Positions 5,887-7,151 of a stretch of 7,151 nt of DNA are shown in pieces. Position numbers and translations under genes: made by a program. Each line of letters starts with the position of its first letter. The first letter of the stretch is position 1. Under the pieces are notes generated by a model, which saw only the letters and a list, made by a program, of their open reading frames with translations, searched no databases and was not told the origin of the DNA. This DNA is from JAERML01 sp035687895 (lineage in GTDB: Bacteria > Bacteroidota > Ignavibacteria > UBA10030 > UBA6906): NCBI GenBank assembly GCA_035687895.1, contig DASRUE010000167.1, forward strand, positions 1-7,151, written 5' to 3'.

Positions 5887-7151
5887 ATGAAAAATCATTC
5901 GATAGTAATGCGACTGGCTAGATTGCATATCTTGTTGATGTTGGCGCTTCTCACCACCGGGGTAACGGTTGAGGCGCAACTGCCGCGGCTTGATTCTCTT
6001 TCCGCCCAAACGCTAACACGCAGTGGACGTCTGCGAATTTTTGGGGCGAACTTTGGCAGCGGGAGCGGTGCGAGCCAGGTGCTGATAGACGGCTACAGCG
6101 CAATCGTGTCGCGCTGGAGTGTTTCCCAAATTACCGCGTATGTGCCGGAACAAGCGGTGCCCGGACAGGTTGTGGTTCAGGTAGTAACATCAGGCGGTGC
6201 AAGCAACGCGATGCAATTGACTGTTACGATGCGTCAACAACAGGGCCGCGTGCGTTGGGCTTTCGAAGCGGACGTCGCAGATCTTTGGTGGAGGCCCACG
6301 CTGGCGGCTGACGGCACGATCTATGTGCACGGGAGCGATGGCTTTGTGTCCGCGCTCTCCCCCGATGGCGGGTTGAAGTGGGCGACGAATGTGAACTGGT
6401 ATCCCTACGTTCCGCCTGCGGTTGGACCTGATGGCACGGTCTACGTCGGCAGCATCAATCGTATCACGGCGCTCAATCCCGATGGGACCCAGCGCTGGCA
6501 GTTCACTGATCCAGGGGCACAGGGTGTTCAATCAGGACCTGCCATCGGACCTGACAGCAACATCTATTTTGCCAACGATTTCGGTCTTGGCGCGTACTCG
6601 CTTTCACAAAGCGGACAACTGCGCTGGAACAATCCCGGCTCTCCACAACTCACTTGGTACGGCGGCATCGGTGGCGAGACGGTCCTCGGGCCGCGCATGG
6701 TAGGTGGAGCAATCGAGCAAATGTATATCATTCCAGAGCCGCGTTTGGAGGGCTGGACACTTCAGGCGTTCTCGCTCGCCGATGGTTCGTTGCGCTTCTC
6801 CGTCCCGATTGAGGGGCAACATGACCCCTTTGGTCAGCAACAAACTCAGCCCGCAGTTGGACCTGACGGCACAGTCTACATTACCCACATGAGGGCATTT
6901 GGCGGCATCGGCTGGGTGCTTGAAGCATACAGCCCCCTCGACGGACACAGCCTCTGGTACTACCGTGACAACGGCCCCAACAACGGCATGACTCCGCCAG
7001 ATGTTGGACCTGACGGTGTCGTTTATTACAGTGCAAGTACCAGCCGCATCATCGCGTTTAATCCCAGCACGCTCACACCGAACTGGCAATACCAGGATGG
7101 CACAATCATGTATCACCCCACAGTCAGTCCACTCAACAACGTGGTGGTAAC
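5887..7151 (+). CDS. Secreted IPT/TIG-domain protein with PQQ-like beta-propeller repeats (3' end outside window)
   Basis: At least 421 residues, still open at the window edge. Residues 1-30 are a signal peptide (basic start, hydrophobic I-L-L-M-L-A-L-L core, cleavage after V-E-A). Residues 33-114 look like an IPT/TIG immunoglobulin-like domain, with I-F-G-A-N-F-G at 51-57 and A-Y-V-P-E at 84-88. From about 121 come repeats of the PQQ-like/quinoprotein propeller type, each reading roughly P-x-V-G-P-D-G-T-V-Y ... A-L-N-P-D-G ... R-W. Cores fall near 137, 177, 218, 322 and 371, and another begins at 411. A more divergent blade lies near 264-306. Such propellers usually act as binding scaffolds; no enzymatic residues are identifiable, and PQQ binding itself is not implied. 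Given its neighbours, a T9SS tail at the unseen C-terminus is plausible. A good ribosome-binding site fixes the start. Confidence 0.85.
   Translation, partial: MKNHSIVMRLARLHILLMLALLTTGVTVEAQLPRLDSLSAQTLTRSGRLRIFGANFGSGSGASQVLIDGYSAIVSRWSVSQITAYVPEQAVPGQVVVQVVTSGGASNAMQLTVTMRQQQGRVRWAFEADVADLWWRPTLAADGTIYVHGSDGFVSALSPDGGLKWATNVNWYPYVPPAVGPDGTVYVGSINRITALNPDGTQRWQFTDPGAQGVQSGPAIGPDSNIYFANDFGLGAYSLSQSGQLRWNNPGSPQLTWYGGIGGETVLGPRMVGGAIEQMYIIPEPRLEGWTLQAFSLADGSLRFSVPIEGQHDPFGQQQTQPAVGPDGTVYITHMRAFGGIGWVLEAYSPLDGHSLWYYRDNGPNNGMTPPDVGPDGVVYYSASTSRIIAFNPSTLTPNWQYQDGTIMYHPTVSPLNNVVV
6421..7026 (+). repeat. Near-identical DNA repeats encoding propeller blades
   Basis: The 24-base segments 6421-6444 and 6856-6879, encoding V-G-P-D-G-T-V-Y, differ at only two bases. 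A third copy at 7003-7026 shares its first 14 bases exactly with the second. A degenerate version lies near 6544. These are blade repeats within the propeller gene, conserved at DNA as well as protein level. Confidence 0.7.

Noticed and set aside
6604..7116. 170-codon open frame on the - strand
   Set aside because: Antisense to the propeller repeats; repeated G-P-D-G codons keep the opposite frame open.
1..7151. CRISPR arrays, tRNA and rRNA genes, insertion sequences
   Set aside because: I saw no regularly spaced repeats, tRNA-like cloverleaf, rRNA segment or transposase in either strand.

Overview
The window looks like a chromosomal piece from an uncultured member of the Bacteroidota/Chlorobi/Ignavibacteria group. 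The best evidence is two genes whose C-terminal tails carry the N-(Y/F)-P-N-P-F-N-P ... LGxEVATL ... SSGxYFYxL pattern. This pattern marks cargo of the type IX secretion system (T9SS; also described as a FlgD-like Ig fold) in that group. Signal peptides ending in A-Q, and a third secreted protein with an IPT/TIG domain and a beta-propeller, fit the same picture. The lineage is inferred from protein style only. No rRNA, tRNA or taxonomic marker gene is present, and the T9SS machinery itself is not in the window.

Layout, all genes on the + strand. Positions 1-380 hold no convincing gene but contain two strong inverted repeats. Positions 381-1103 encode a 240-residue protein with an N-terminal GIY-YIG nuclease domain, a very basic linker and a C-terminal RAMA-like domain; its G+C looks lower than that of its neighbours. 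A 305-base gap with a perfect 16-bp palindrome follows. Positions 1409-2560 (class V PLP-dependent aminotransferase fold) and 2619-3008 (tandem ACT-domain protein) form a probable two-gene operon, separated by an unusual G-run/hexamer tract. A 516-base gap leads to 3525-4781, a secreted M14-type zinc carboxypeptidase with a T9SS tail. A 623-base largely featureless stretch then leads to 5406-5828, which is little more than a T9SS tail plus one beta-propeller-like motif and is probably the remnant of a larger gene. From 5887 to the window edge runs the start of a secreted protein with an IPT/TIG domain followed by PQQ-like propeller repeats; its 3' end is outside the window.

The genes do not form one obvious pathway. 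The aminotransferase/ACT pair suggests amino-acid metabolism with an amino-acid sensor. The three downstream genes are cell-surface or secreted proteins. The GIY-YIG/RAMA-like gene is the likeliest accessory (defence or DNA-modification related) element and is the best candidate here for an under-described function. Several short GC-rich palindromes, one of them inside a coding sequence, hint at small dispersed repeats. No complete new multi-gene system is visible.
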